A stretch of DNA of 64,000 nucleotides from Ignavibacteriota bacterium. Lineage in GTDB: Bacteria; Bacteroidota; Ignavibacteria; UBA10030; SZUA-254. A program made the translations under genes and the position numbers. The notes under the pieces were generated by a model, which had not been told where the DNA came from, searched no databases, and saw only the letters and a list, made by a program, of their open reading frames with translations. Location of the stretch: contig JACREZ010000006.1 of assembly GCA_016212665.1 (NCBI GenBank), positions 1 through 64,000 of the forward strand, written 5' to 3'. Positions 1 through 9,051 of the stretch are shown one piece after another (positions within the stretch are counted from its first letter, which is position 1; every line of letters begins with the position of its first letter).

Positions 1-380
1 GAAGGGGTGACATCATATCACACACATTGGAAAATATTTTATATAATTCCCTAATCATTTCATCCCTTCGGGATTCATTCCATCAGCTCATTCAAATCTA
101 TAATCATCTCATCCCTTCGGGATTGTTGTTGTTTGTATTTTTCATAGTCGTGTGTTACTTTCACCCCAAAGGAGTGACATGATTTTAACGTTCACTATAA
201 CACATTCATAACCCCAACAGGGTGACATGATTATAGCCCTCACAAAAACACCATTCAAAACCCCGAAGGGGTGACATGATTATACCCTCACAAAAACACC
301 ATTCAAAACCCCGAAGGGGTGACATGATTATAGAGAACATATAAATCTATAATTACAACCCCGAAGGGGTGGTATCATAT
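1..380. repeat. Palindromic repeat array, ~49-bp period
   Basis: A short palindrome of the form CCCCGAAGGGG followed by TGACATGATTATA recurs, its CCCC starting at about 164, 212, 261, 309 and 359 (steps of 48-50 bp). Two copies of a related palindrome in the opposite sense (ATCCCTTCGGGAT) sit at 62 and 111, again 49 bp apart. The 'spacers' between the 212, 261 and 309 copies are nearly identical (CCTCACAAAAACACCATTC), so this is a tandem duplication and not a CRISPR array. The flank TATCATATCACA recurs at both ends of the array. The array may continue to the left of the window. No coding potential was seen. It lies just 3' of the winged-helix gene and could form a series of hairpins in its transcript. 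Confidence 0.8.
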
Positions 381-1291
381 CACATGCCATCAGACAATAC
401 CTTCGGGCGTAACACCCGCTTCCCCTCTTCCGTCAATCGGTAGTTTCTGATTTTGGTTCCTCCCTCAGATATTATCCACTTCATTTTTCGTAAGGTTAGC
501 ATATCCCGTTGGAACGTTGCAACCGCAATTCCGAACCTTGTACGAACCTCCTTTGCGTTCACCACCCCCTTGCCGGCAATAAATATTAACTCATCAATAA
601 TTCGCATCAATGTCTCAGGAGCCAAACGACGGGAGTTTTGATATAATACCCCATAGAGTTCTCTTTTTATCAATTCAACAGGGGTTAATGGCTTTTCCGG
701 CTTCTTTTCCGGTTCGGCAATCACAATTACATTATCATTTCCTTCAATTGCAACATCTTTTTTCTTGATTGAATTATCAGTCAATTTGATTGTATCATCT
801 TCTTTTTCGATTGAATTATCTGAAAGGTCGTTTGACATATCTCTTTTTTCGATTGCTTTATCTGCAAAGTCGTTTGATATATCTCCTTTCTCGATTGCTT
901 TATCTACAAAGTCGTTTGATGTATCTCCTTTCTCGATTGCTTTATCTACAAAGTCGTTTGATGTATCTCCTTTTTCGATTGCCTTATCTGCAAAGTCGTT
1001 TGATGTATCTCCTTTTTCGATTGCCTTATCTGCAAAGTCGTTTGATGTATCTCCTTTTTCGATTGTAGTATCTTCATTTTTCTTTGAAGAATCACCCCGA
1101 CTGTTTGAAGTTCTATCCAACGTGGTTTGAAGGGCGATCATCTTCTTCTGCGATGCTACTAAATTCTTCAACACAGAAATGGTCCGCTTTTGTGTGCGGA
1201 TTGTTTCTTGTAACGCTTCGTTCTCTTCCTTCAAAGAGGCGATGAGTGTCTGTAACGCTTCTGTTTCCTTTTTTCTCTCTACTTCCTGCAC
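380..1291 (-). CDS. Coiled-coil and 14-residue-repeat protein with C-terminal winged-helix domain
   Basis: 303 residues, read from a GTG start. Residues 1-60 look like a coiled coil (heptads rich in E, K, L and Q). Residues about 77-188 are eight tandem 14-residue repeats of the type IEKGDTSNDFADKA. The first five or six are almost identical at the DNA level (42-bp units) and the last ones are degenerate. Residues about 205-300 look like a winged helix-turn-helix: an ELIKRELYGVLY helix, then KEVRTRFGIAVATFQRDM as a likely recognition helix, then a wing ending in YRLTEEGKRVL. A DNA-binding regulator or scaffold is inferred; I do not recognise a named family. No strong ribosome binding site was seen. 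The near-identical repeats suggest a variable copy number. Confidence 0.7.
   Translation of the reverse strand: MQEVERKKETEALQTLIASLKEENEALQETIRTQKRTISVLKNLVASQKKMIALQTTLDRTSNSRGDSSKKNEDTTIEKGDTSNDFADKAIEKGDTSNDFADKAIEKGDTSNDFVDKAIEKGDTSNDFVDKAIEKGDISNDFADKAIEKRDMSNDLSDNSIEKEDDTIKLTDNSIKKKDVAIEGNDNVIVIAEPEKKPEKPLTPVELIKRELYGVLYQNSRRLAPETLMRIIDELIFIAGKGVVNAKEVRTRFGIAVATFQRDMLTLRKMKWIISEGGTKIRNYRLTEEGKRVLRPKVLSDGM
730..1063 (-). repeat. In-frame 42-bp tandem repeats, about 8 units
   Basis: The DNA coding for IEKGDTSNDF(A/V)DKA is repeated in 42-bp units inside the winged-helix gene. The units towards 1063 are nearly perfect and those towards 730 have diverged. Each unit is 14 codons (two heptads), so gain or loss of units would keep the frame. 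Confidence 0.85.
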
Positions 1292-1444
1292 GTACTATCC
1301 CCATTAGTTATGAATAAATGTCCGGTGGTCGCCGGTTGTTCTTTCCAATTAAATCGCGGAATTATTTGCTCTCTTGATGTTCGGATGTCAGATAACAACA
1401 ATGTTGGAGAACTCCTCTTAGAAAATGATTCAATGAAAAAATCG

Positions 1445-3064
1445 TCAACTTCGTTGATACATTTCGACATAGTTCCTCGCCGCATCTTCCCAACCGAAAC
1501 GGGCGGCATGGGCGGCGTGCCTGATGCGTTGCCATCGTTCGTTATCGTGGACGAAGACATCAATCGCATGCCGGACTGTGCCGGTAAAATTATCGCACTT
1601 ATCGTTCATCGTCCATCCCTCGAACACAAAACCATTCACGTCGTGCCACACGGTATCTTTCAATCCGCCTGTGCCATGCACAACGCACGGTTGCCCGTTC
1701 CTCATTGCGACCATCTGGCTGATGCCGCACGGCTCGTACAAACTCGGCATGAGAAACATTGTGCCGCTTGCGTACAATGCCTGAGCAATCTTTTCAGAAA
1801 AGCCGCGCACAAAGAGAAACCGTTCGTGGTATGCTGATGCGCCGCTAAGATACGATTCATAATCGGGCGTGCCGGTACCAAGCATGATGAAGAGTCCGTT
1901 GTTCTCATTCACCATAGCCGCAATGGAATCAATCGCAATTGTCCCGACAGAATCTTTCTCGCAAAACAATCTGACCTTCTGTTCCGTTACCCGCGTTACG
2001 CTCGTCAGGAGCAATTCAATATCCTGTTCCTGAAGCCATTGAAGTCTGCCAAGACTATCCTCGCGGGATAACCCACCGATACTTACTTGACCGGTTTGGA
2101 GTTCATCAAGAATCAAACTTAGTAAATCGTGAGTGGCTTGCCCGCCTGCGGCGGGTGAAAGTAGTGAGTGCTTTGAGAATTTTGAATCTTGAATCATCAA
2201 TTGTGAATCGTGAATCGGTTCATACTCGCATCCATTCAAAATTCCGTGTAGCCGTCCTTCGTTGTTCACGAACCGGAGGAGCGCTTCAAGTCCTTCGCCG
2301 CCGAAGAAGCCGTTTGCGTGGTTGCTTGTGTGGAGGATTTCCCGTGCATAGGTTGGCGATACAGTGTTGACGAAATGTGCAAAACGAATCCCGGTAAACA
2401 TCGGAGTGAACATCAACGCATCGTACCGCGGGTCTTTCCAATACTCTATCCAATCTCCCGAACGAAATAATTCCGGGAACCATGCCTCAAGCGAAGAGTC
2501 ATGATTCCTCATCGGGCGCGTTCCCTGAATGCCGAGGTTGTGGATAGTAAAGATTGTTTTGAACTTGTGGAGATGAAAAAACTCGGGATGCAAATCCCGT
2601 AACAGCAACAGTGTCGCTGTGTGCCAATCGTGAAGATGTAAGACTCCTTCCATTCCCGGCGTACGGAGAAATTGCCCGGCGGCAGAACAGAAGAGGGCAT
2701 ACTTTGAAGCATCACGGGCAAACGGTTGGTCGGAAGAATCATTGAAATAAATCGGCTCGCCGCCAATCAACGGATGATGAACAAGGATATGCCTGACAGA
2801 TGGATTGGGTTTGTTCGACTCCGCTTCCCAGAACTCGGCCGAAAATCTTCCGCCCCGGTACGGGACATCCAACGTTACAAGCAACTTCGATGGATTGTTC
2901 AGGTGAAGAAATGAGTACGAAGGAATGAGTACGGTCGTTCGCCATCCGAGTGAAGCCAGTGCACGTGGTAAATCCCGAACGACATCTCCTACACCACCGA
3001 CCTTTCCCCCTTTCAACGCCGCGTTCTCAGACGCGACCATGATGACATGTTGTTGTTCAACCAT
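1445..3064 (-). CDS. glgA: Glycogen synthase (GT5)
   Basis: Transfers glucose from ADP-glucose to the growing alpha-1,4-glucan. The N-terminal GT5 signature is intact (VASENAALKGGKVGGVGDVV, where KVGG binds ADP-glucose). The C-terminal Rossmann fold shows LGTGTPDYE and the family motif LMPSLYEPCGISQM with its conserved glutamate. I start at ATG 3064 (MVEQQHVIM); an upstream in-frame TTG at 3076 would add four residues. It lies 70 bp after glgC and is probably co-transcribed. Oddity: after LNGCEYEPIHD, where GlgA proteins usually read NG(I/V)DxxxW(N/D)P, there is a segment of about 30 residues that looks like translated intergenic repeat DNA (2125-2225). It contains the palindrome CCCGCCTGCGGCGGG and TTGAATC-type words. 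Confidence 0.93.
   Translation of the reverse strand: MVEQQHVIMVASENAALKGGKVGGVGDVVRDLPRALASLGWRTTVLIPSYSFLHLNNPSKLLVTLDVPYRGGRFSAEFWEAESNKPNPSVRHILVHHPLIGGEPIYFNDSSDQPFARDASKYALFCSAAGQFLRTPGMEGVLHLHDWHTATLLLLRDLHPEFFHLHKFKTIFTIHNLGIQGTRPMRNHDSSLEAWFPELFRSGDWIEYWKDPRYDALMFTPMFTGIRFAHFVNTVSPTYAREILHTSNHANGFFGGEGLEALLRFVNNEGRLHGILNGCEYEPIHDSQLMIQDSKFSKHSLLSPAAGGQATHDLLSLILDELQTGQVSIGGLSREDSLGRLQWLQEQDIELLLTSVTRVTEQKVRLFCEKDSVGTIAIDSIAAMVNENNGLFIMLGTGTPDYESYLSGASAYHERFLFVRGFSEKIAQALYASGTMFLMPSLYEPCGISQMVAMRNGQPCVVHGTGGLKDTVWHDVNGFVFEGWTMNDKCDNFTGTVRHAIDVFVHDNERWQRIRHAAHAARFGWEDAARNYVEMYQRS
2141..2222. repeat. Intergenic-type repeat inserted in frame in glgA
   Basis: A perfect palindrome, CCCGCCTGCGGCGGG (2141-2155), is followed by GTAGTGAGTG and then TTGAATCTTGAATC and GTGAATCGTGAATC (to about 2222). 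The same kinds of words occur in non-coding gaps of this window (for example 39538-39600 and 54606-54650). Here they are translated without a stop, in a loop of GlgA. Confidence 0.65.
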
Positions 3065-3134
3065 AATTTTTACCAATTTCTTTGGATAATTAAATTGAGT
3101 AAGAACTCACATCCCATTTCACACATCGCAAATC

Positions 3135-4436
<1,302 letters not shown>

Positions 4437-4463
4437 TTCCGTTTTCTTATTTATTTTTGATTT

Positions 4464-5387
4464 TTAATCGGTCACTTGTGAACGATGCAAGGTAATTTCC
4501 ACTTCATTCACCAAGAGCGAGACAATCCGTTCGACAATATCATCGGGGACGCCGTCCGCGCTTTTCGATTGCAAGCGCATGTCGCATACTTCGTTCACAT
4601 AATCTACAACAACGAATTTGTTCTCGGACGTCAAGGCAATTTCCGAAGAGAAGAAATCGAGATTACAGACTCTCTGAATTGTGTGAGCATAGTTTCGTAA
4701 TGGTGATAGTTCGTAGAGGGATTCTTCTTCAAGCGTTACTTCGTTATAGACATGCGTATGGTCATCCCACCAACAGGGAATTACTTCACCGAACGCATGA
4801 AACACTCTGAACCATGCTCTGCGTTTATCAACTACCTTGGGAATTATTTTTTCCTGAATCAGATATTTATCCTGCGGATGTTCTTGTCGTGCGTGATGAA
4901 TGTCCCGCAACGAATGTGCATTGAGATGCACGCCTGTTCCGCCGCCGGTCGTGTTTGCCGGTTTGATGATAAAGGGTTTCCCAAGAGTTTTGAGTTCCCT
5001 TTCCGTACTATGAAGGAACTGTTGAGCATGGAATGGCGGGAGAATAATTGAATGGGGAACGAACAATCCGGCGGTCATCAGTTCGAGGTGCATTGTTGCT
5101 TTATCGCGTGACCGCTCTGCGAGATGATAGTTATTGAAAATCCGGGTTTGATTTTTCTGACATTCATGAACAAAATGAGCGTACATATCGTCGCTATCGG
5201 AGGCACGGTCGAATAATGCATCAACGAAAAATTCACCCGAATGAATTTTTCGAAAGACGTCGGAAAGATTGTTATCTTCTACCCGAAGCGTTGTTAACTC
5301 ACGACGCACACATTCCCGTTCTATTGAGACGAGAAAATCTTCGTCGTACTCCCAGTTCCATGCTATTGCTAAATTGTATTTCTCCAT
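4464..5387 (-). CDS. ATP-grasp ligase-like protein (RimK-type)
   Basis: About 307 residues from ATG 5387 (MEKYNLAIAWNWEYD). The ATP-grasp fold is seen in GKPFIIKPANTTGGGTGV (nucleotide-binding loop), KYLIQEKIIP and, near the end, FVVVDYVNEVCDM (the metal-binding acidic/Asn cluster). It should join a carboxylate to an amine, thiol or other nucleophile with ATP. The substrate cannot be told from sequence. It is the first gene of the glgC-glgA operon, so a link to carbon storage is possible but not shown. The start is supported by a near-perfect promoter (TTTG-N20-TACTTTTG) ending only 8 bases before this ATG; an upstream TTG start at 5426 would put the promoter inside the gene. Confidence 0.8.
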   Translation of the reverse strand: MEKYNLAIAWNWEYDEDFLVSIERECVRRELTTLRVEDNNLSDVFRKIHSGEFFVDALFDRASDSDDMYAHFVHECQKNQTRIFNNYHLAERSRDKATMHLELMTAGLFVPHSIILPPFHAQQFLHSTERELKTLGKPFIIKPANTTGGGTGVHLNAHSLRDIHHARQEHPQDKYLIQEKIIPKVVDKRRAWFRVFHAFGEVIPCWWDDHTHVYNEVTLEEESLYELSPLRNYAHTIQRVCNLDFFSSEIALTSENKFVVVDYVNEVCDMRLQSKSADGVPDDIVERIVSLLVNEVEITLHRSQVTD

Positions 5388-5395
5388 ACGATGAG

Positions 5396-5427
5396 CAAAA
5401 GTACGAACAAAACGAGGAAGGAACAAA
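5396..5427 (-). promoter_or_regulatory. Bacteroidota-type promoter of the ATP-grasp-glgC-glgA operon
   Basis: Minus-strand TTTG (5424-5427), 20-bp spacer, TACTTTTG (5396-5403): a match to the TTTG-N19/20-TAnnTTTG pattern. Transcription would begin within a few bases of ATG 5387, giving a leaderless or nearly leaderless mRNA. Confidence 0.7.
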
Positions 5428-5486
5428 TCAGACCGGGATTTTTATGATTTTCATGATTACCTTGATTGCTTTAGTTCACATAAAAT

Positions 5487-5519
5487 AAATCCCGCGTAGG
5501 TTTTGGTTACGCGGGATTT
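5487..5519 (-). terminator. Intrinsic terminator
   Basis: A perfect 12-bp stem (AAATCCCGCGTA / TACGCGGGATTT) with a 9-base loop lies just downstream of the 5541-7331 gene. On the minus strand it is followed by ATTTTATG. Confidence 0.85.
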
Positions 5520-5540
5520 CAAAATAATTTCGGCTTCTCA

Positions 5541-7331
5541 TCAACGGGTTAATAACATCTTCTTTACATCGGTGAATGTACCCGCTTGTAAGCGATAGAA
5601 ATAAACACCACTTGGTAATGATGAAGCATCAAACTCTAATGACTTGTATCCTGCTGATTCAACTCCATCAATAAGTGCTGCTACTTCAACTCCAAGTGTG
5701 TTGAAGACGCTTAACCTCACATGGACATCCTCTGATAACTGATAACGAAAGATGGTTATTGGATTGAAAGGATTCGGGTAATTTTGGCTAAGTGCAAAAT
5801 GGTTTGGTATTTGAGATTTGAGATTTGTGATTTCACCATCCGGCGGTGGTGGTGGCGATTCCTCATCCGAGACGATATTGATCCGGTTCGACAAGCCCAT
5901 CGTAGTCGAAGACGAAAGAATCAGCTTTCCGTCCTGATTCACTTTTATCCAGTAACCTTTCCCCGGCAGAAGTGTGTCAGCCGTAAAGTATGATCGGTCG
6001 TATTTGAAAAATTCACTTACCTGCATGTCCTGGGGGATGAAAGTAGTAAATCCAACCGGAACCGGATTACTAATTGCTCCAATCATATTCCATCCTGGTT
6101 GTACATTAATCGTATCTATATTTATTTTTGAACCAATGATTGATATTTTCTGCTCACTACTGAACTTTATCCAATATCCTATACCTTTTTGAAGTGTATC
6201 ATGCTGGGTATAAGTAGAACTGTTATAGGAAAACGCGTGCGATGTTGCCGTAGGAAACAAATCGGTTTTTCTACAATCGGTGGTTATAGCCGGTAGCGAA
6301 ATCAAATTCCAACCTCTTTTAACCTTTATTTCATCTAAAGGAACCATTTCTGATAACGGTCGCCGCCAGACTCCATAATTTGTTCCGGCGAAAAGATATT
6401 TCCCTGCATATGCGAGTGAACTGATATTCCGATAATCTGGAAGAACTAATCCCGCGCTTACATTTTGCCAGTTCAGTGAATCGATTTTCGTCGTGTAAAT
6501 TGAATCACTCCAAACGGCGAAGAGATTATCACCAAAAAGGAGCAGAGCAAAACTAATGTTAGTTCCCGGACTATTTTTTTCCCAGTTCACTCCGTGATTT
6601 GTAGAACGGTACACGCCATAACTCGTACCTGTGAAGAGCAACGAATCCCTTTTCACAAGCGAATAGACATATGCATTTCCCCAGCCCGTAGTCATTGAAT
6701 GCCAAGTTTCCCCTTCGTTGGTTGTGTAAAACAATTGATTTTCATTTGCCGCATAAAGTTCAGTTTCATCAGCATATAATAGATAAGTTCGCCATCCAAA
6801 TATAGAATCAGATGGAACACGATTCCAATTGGCTCCCCCATCATCAGAACGATATAGCATTCCATCAGGATTTGTGAAAATGTGCCTATTACTTTTTAGA
6901 ATTGATTGAACACCGTAATATGATGATAGAACTGTCGTCCAAGTATTTCCATAATCTTGAGAACGGGATACTGCCGGCGATCGTTCTTCACAATAAATGC
7001 ATCCCCAATTTCCACCCACAAGAATCGTCTCGTTTATCGTTTCAATAGTGGAAACATTAAAAACGTAAGGATCTTCAAGTGCATCCCAGTGATTTCCATA
7101 ATCCGTGGAACGATATACCAATCCACTACCTGCAAGCAAAGTATCATTTTGTTTATGAAGCACCGACACATACCCTGTCAGACCGACATGTGTCCACTGT
7201 GGATAGCAGTAATCTTGCATTGTAATCATAACGAATACAATCAATGACGTTACAAAAAACGATTTTTTCCAATAACCAATCAATGCATAATGTCTTATTA
7301 TCATAAATAAGACTCGTTTTATATATTTCAT
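5541..7331 (-). CDS. Secreted beta-propeller (BNR/Ycf48-like) protein with T9SS sorting domain
   Basis: 596 residues. An N-terminal membrane/signal segment (FFVTSLIVFVMITM, about residues 25-38) precedes the mature part beginning near PQWTHVG. Residues about 45-330 carry Asp-box-like blades, each with a core such as LVYRSTDYGNHWDAL, LYRSDDGGANWNRV or YTTNEGETWHSM. Residues about 335-480 hold two repeats of the type GWNLISLP...GIGYWIKF and GWNMIGAI...GKGYWIKV, common in surface proteins of this group. The C-terminal ~85 residues are a type A sorting domain (LSQNYPNPFNPIT...GVYFYRLQAG...KKMLLTR). Export through the outer membrane by T9SS is inferred. The linker before the sorting domain (GEITNLKSQIPN) is coded by a TTTGAGA-type word repeat. 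Confidence 0.85.
   Translation of the reverse strand: MKYIKRVLFMIIRHYALIGYWKKSFFVTSLIVFVMITMQDYCYPQWTHVGLTGYVSVLHKQNDTLLAGSGLVYRSTDYGNHWDALEDPYVFNVSTIETINETILVGGNWGCIYCEERSPAVSRSQDYGNTWTTVLSSYYGVQSILKSNRHIFTNPDGMLYRSDDGGANWNRVPSDSIFGWRTYLLYADETELYAANENQLFYTTNEGETWHSMTTGWGNAYVYSLVKRDSLLFTGTSYGVYRSTNHGVNWEKNSPGTNISFALLLFGDNLFAVWSDSIYTTKIDSLNWQNVSAGLVLPDYRNISSLAYAGKYLFAGTNYGVWRRPLSEMVPLDEIKVKRGWNLISLPAITTDCRKTDLFPTATSHAFSYNSSTYTQHDTLQKGIGYWIKFSSEQKISIIGSKINIDTINVQPGWNMIGAISNPVPVGFTTFIPQDMQVSEFFKYDRSYFTADTLLPGKGYWIKVNQDGKLILSSSTTMGLSNRINIVSDEESPPPPPDGEITNLKSQIPNHFALSQNYPNPFNPITIFRYQLSEDVHVRLSVFNTLGVEVAALIDGVESAGYKSLEFDASSLPSGVYFYRLQAGTFTDVKKMLLTR
5809..5836. repeat. Word repeat (ATTTGAG) inside a reading frame
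   Basis: ATTTGAGATTTGAGATTTG followed by TGATTTC codes for the linker ITNLKSQ just before the sorting domain. It resembles the short direct repeats of the non-coding gaps. Confidence 0.6.
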
Positions 7332-7438
7332 AGCAAGCGTTATTTTTTACTCGTGTAAATCTACAATTAGAAGAAAAAAGTCCTACGCCCATCAAGCGAC
7401 TGAATCATAGTCAGCGTAATAAATATTCCTAAAGGGAT

Positions 7439-7633
7439 TTAAATCCATGTAGTTCCTGCATCTGTGGTCTTACAGCGTACCATTTTCTCCATGTATCCAA
7501 CCTCGCTGTTGATTGTTGAAATGGACCTGTAGCAAATCGCTCCCCGAGGATTTGGATTTTGCCACGGCCATTGCGCCTGTGAATAACTGCATGGTAAAAT
7601 ATGCATAACAACAATAACGAACCAATGCTTTAC
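7439..7633 (-). pseudogene. Remnant of the 5' end of a Ycf48/BNR-type sorting-domain protein
   Basis: The minus strand reads a signal-peptide-like stretch (FVIVVMHILPCSYSQAQ), then QWPWQNPNPRG and, further on, INSEVGYM and KTTDAGTTWI before a stop. Secreted propeller proteins of this group often open with W.WQNPLPQG and continue to KTTDGGTTW, so this looks like the first blade of such a gene. The reading frame is damaged between the WQNP and TTDAGTTW parts, and nothing of the rest remains before the next gene. Left of it, up to the 7331 start, I see no gene. Confidence 0.55.
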
Positions 7634-7647
7634 TGTAGCAAAAACAC

Positions 7648-7697
7648 AAAAACCCGCTCCGTGTTTTACTTTCTTAAAACACGTGAACGGGTTTTTT
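7648..7697 (-). terminator. Intrinsic terminator (possibly bidirectional)
   Basis: Nested stem: AAAACCCG pairs with CGGGTTTT, and inside it CGTGTTTT pairs with AAAACACG. Both strands end in a T run. It lies downstream of the 7780-8928 gene. Confidence 0.75.
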
Positions 7698-7779
7698 ATA
7701 CTCTTGTGAAGAGTCATCGTCTCCTTTACATAATTGATAGAGTTTCTTTATACTCTAATATTTCATTGAATAAATGTCC

Positions 7780-8928
7780 TTATCTCAAGAGCAACATCTT
7801 CTTCGTCTGAACAAATGACTCATCAGGTTGCGTCATGCTTGTCGCTTCAAGTTTGTAGAAATAGACTCCGCTTGCAAGTCCTTCGGCATTCCACATTGAA
7901 GTTTGTTCGCCTGCATTTTGAATATCGTCAACCAGTCTTCCTACCTCACGACCAGCTGCATCATAGACAGTAAGTGTAACCTTGCTTTCAGATGCTAATT
8001 GATATTGAATCATCGTCGTCGGGTTGAACGGGTTGGGATAATTCTGTTGCAACGAATAACTTTCCGGCATTTCAATCATCGGGTTCGGATTGCTGATGCG
8101 CGCTTCTGTTCTGTTTCTGTTCCATGGCATCAGCCGGGTTGGGTCATAATATAAATACGGAACGGCAGAGAGTAACTTCGCTCCCTGGAGAATCAACGGA
8201 TTGGTTTTCGTTGTTTCAACAACCGGGGAATAAAACTCGTTATTAATGCGAGCGATGACTGTATTAATAACATTCACTAATGACATGGGATATTTCGTTT
8301 TCTGTAACTTACCAAGCGTGATTGCAGAATCACCGAGCATCACAATTTCACGAATTGTTTTACCGTTGAGAATTGTTTCGGGACCACTCGGTTGATTGAA
8401 AACAAGGTCACCGAATCCTGCCGGCATAATTCCCAAATCACTTGCGGCAATATTCGTTTTCATTGCAGTGAGATGTTGAGTAAGCGCATTTCCGGCATTT
8501 CCAAAATATGTCGTTGTCCTGATTTCACCCCGGATTTTCAGGTAATCGGGACTCTTCGCTAATGCGGAAGGACTGAAAATATAGTATCGCACTTCGGGAG
8601 CGCTGTAGTGCCATCGGAAGTAGAAGAACCATCCATACCAACGCGAACTATCTGTAAAACGATGCCCGACGCGTAAGAAGCCGCCATCTTCCGGCGCTTC
8701 CCAACTGAAACCGCGATTGAGAAATACTGTGTCGCGAACGTTCCCGGCATTCGGTAATCTGCCGCGGATAATAAATCCTGAGCGACTTTTGGGAGTTGAT
8801 AAAGAACGATAATCTGATGCACGAAAAGTTCTGAACTTCATTGGCGCTTGTGCAGTTGCTGTCTCTAACGAGAGTAAGACAAATGCAAGTAAAAGAAATG
8901 CAGAGAGAAACGGTAAATGTTTTTTCAT
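7780..8928 (-). CDS. Secreted protein with T9SS sorting domain
   Basis: 382 residues. There is a clear signal peptide (MKKHLPFLSAFLLLAFVLLSL, cleavage probably after TATAQA). The middle part (about 30-290) belongs to no family I recognise. It has aromatic-rich stretches (WYGWFFYFRWHY) and no obvious repeats or catalytic motif. The last ~85 residues are a type A sorting domain: LQQNYPNPFNPTTMIQYQL, VYDAAGREVGRLV, GVYFYKLEA, TKKMLLLR. Export to the cell surface is inferred. GGGGAAAG precedes the ATG as a weak ribosome binding site. Confidence 0.8.
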   Translation of the reverse strand: MKKHLPFLSAFLLLAFVLLSLETATAQAPMKFRTFRASDYRSLSTPKSRSGFIIRGRLPNAGNVRDTVFLNRGFSWEAPEDGGFLRVGHRFTDSSRWYGWFFYFRWHYSAPEVRYYIFSPSALAKSPDYLKIRGEIRTTTYFGNAGNALTQHLTAMKTNIAASDLGIMPAGFGDLVFNQPSGPETILNGKTIREIVMLGDSAITLGKLQKTKYPMSLVNVINTVIARINNEFYSPVVETTKTNPLILQGAKLLSAVPYLYYDPTRLMPWNRNRTEARISNPNPMIEMPESYSLQQNYPNPFNPTTMIQYQLASESKVTLTVYDAAGREVGRLVDDIQNAGEQTSMWNAEGLASGVYFYKLEATSMTQPDESFVQTKKMLLLR

Positions 8929-8980
8929 GGTCTTTCCCCAAATGGAAATAAGAAGTACTTTGGATTAGTTGATTGCGGTG

Positions 8981-9011
8981 GAAACTTACAAAACGTTTTT
9001 GATAAAATCAA
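8981..9011 (-). promoter_or_regulatory. Probable promoter of the 7780-8928 gene
   Basis: Minus-strand TTG (9009-9011), 20-bp spacer, TAAGTTTC (8981-8988, one mismatch to TAnnTTTG). The leader would be about 50 bases. Confidence 0.5.
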
Positions 9012-9051
9012 GTGTTTTATTGAAAAAATCAGGATATTTTTTTTATTCTCG

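Noticed and set aside
1-380. Possible CRISPR array
   Set aside because: The step is about 49 bp with a short palindrome, and neighbouring 'spacers' are nearly identical. There is no conserved 28-37-bp repeat with unique spacers and no cas gene.
765-1130. Serine/phenylalanine-rich repeat frames on the + strand
   Set aside because: They are mirror frames of the 42-bp repeats in the winged-helix gene.
5426-5426. Upstream TTG start for the ATP-grasp gene
   Set aside because: The promoter at 5396-5427 would then lie inside the gene; ATG 5387 fits the protein start better.
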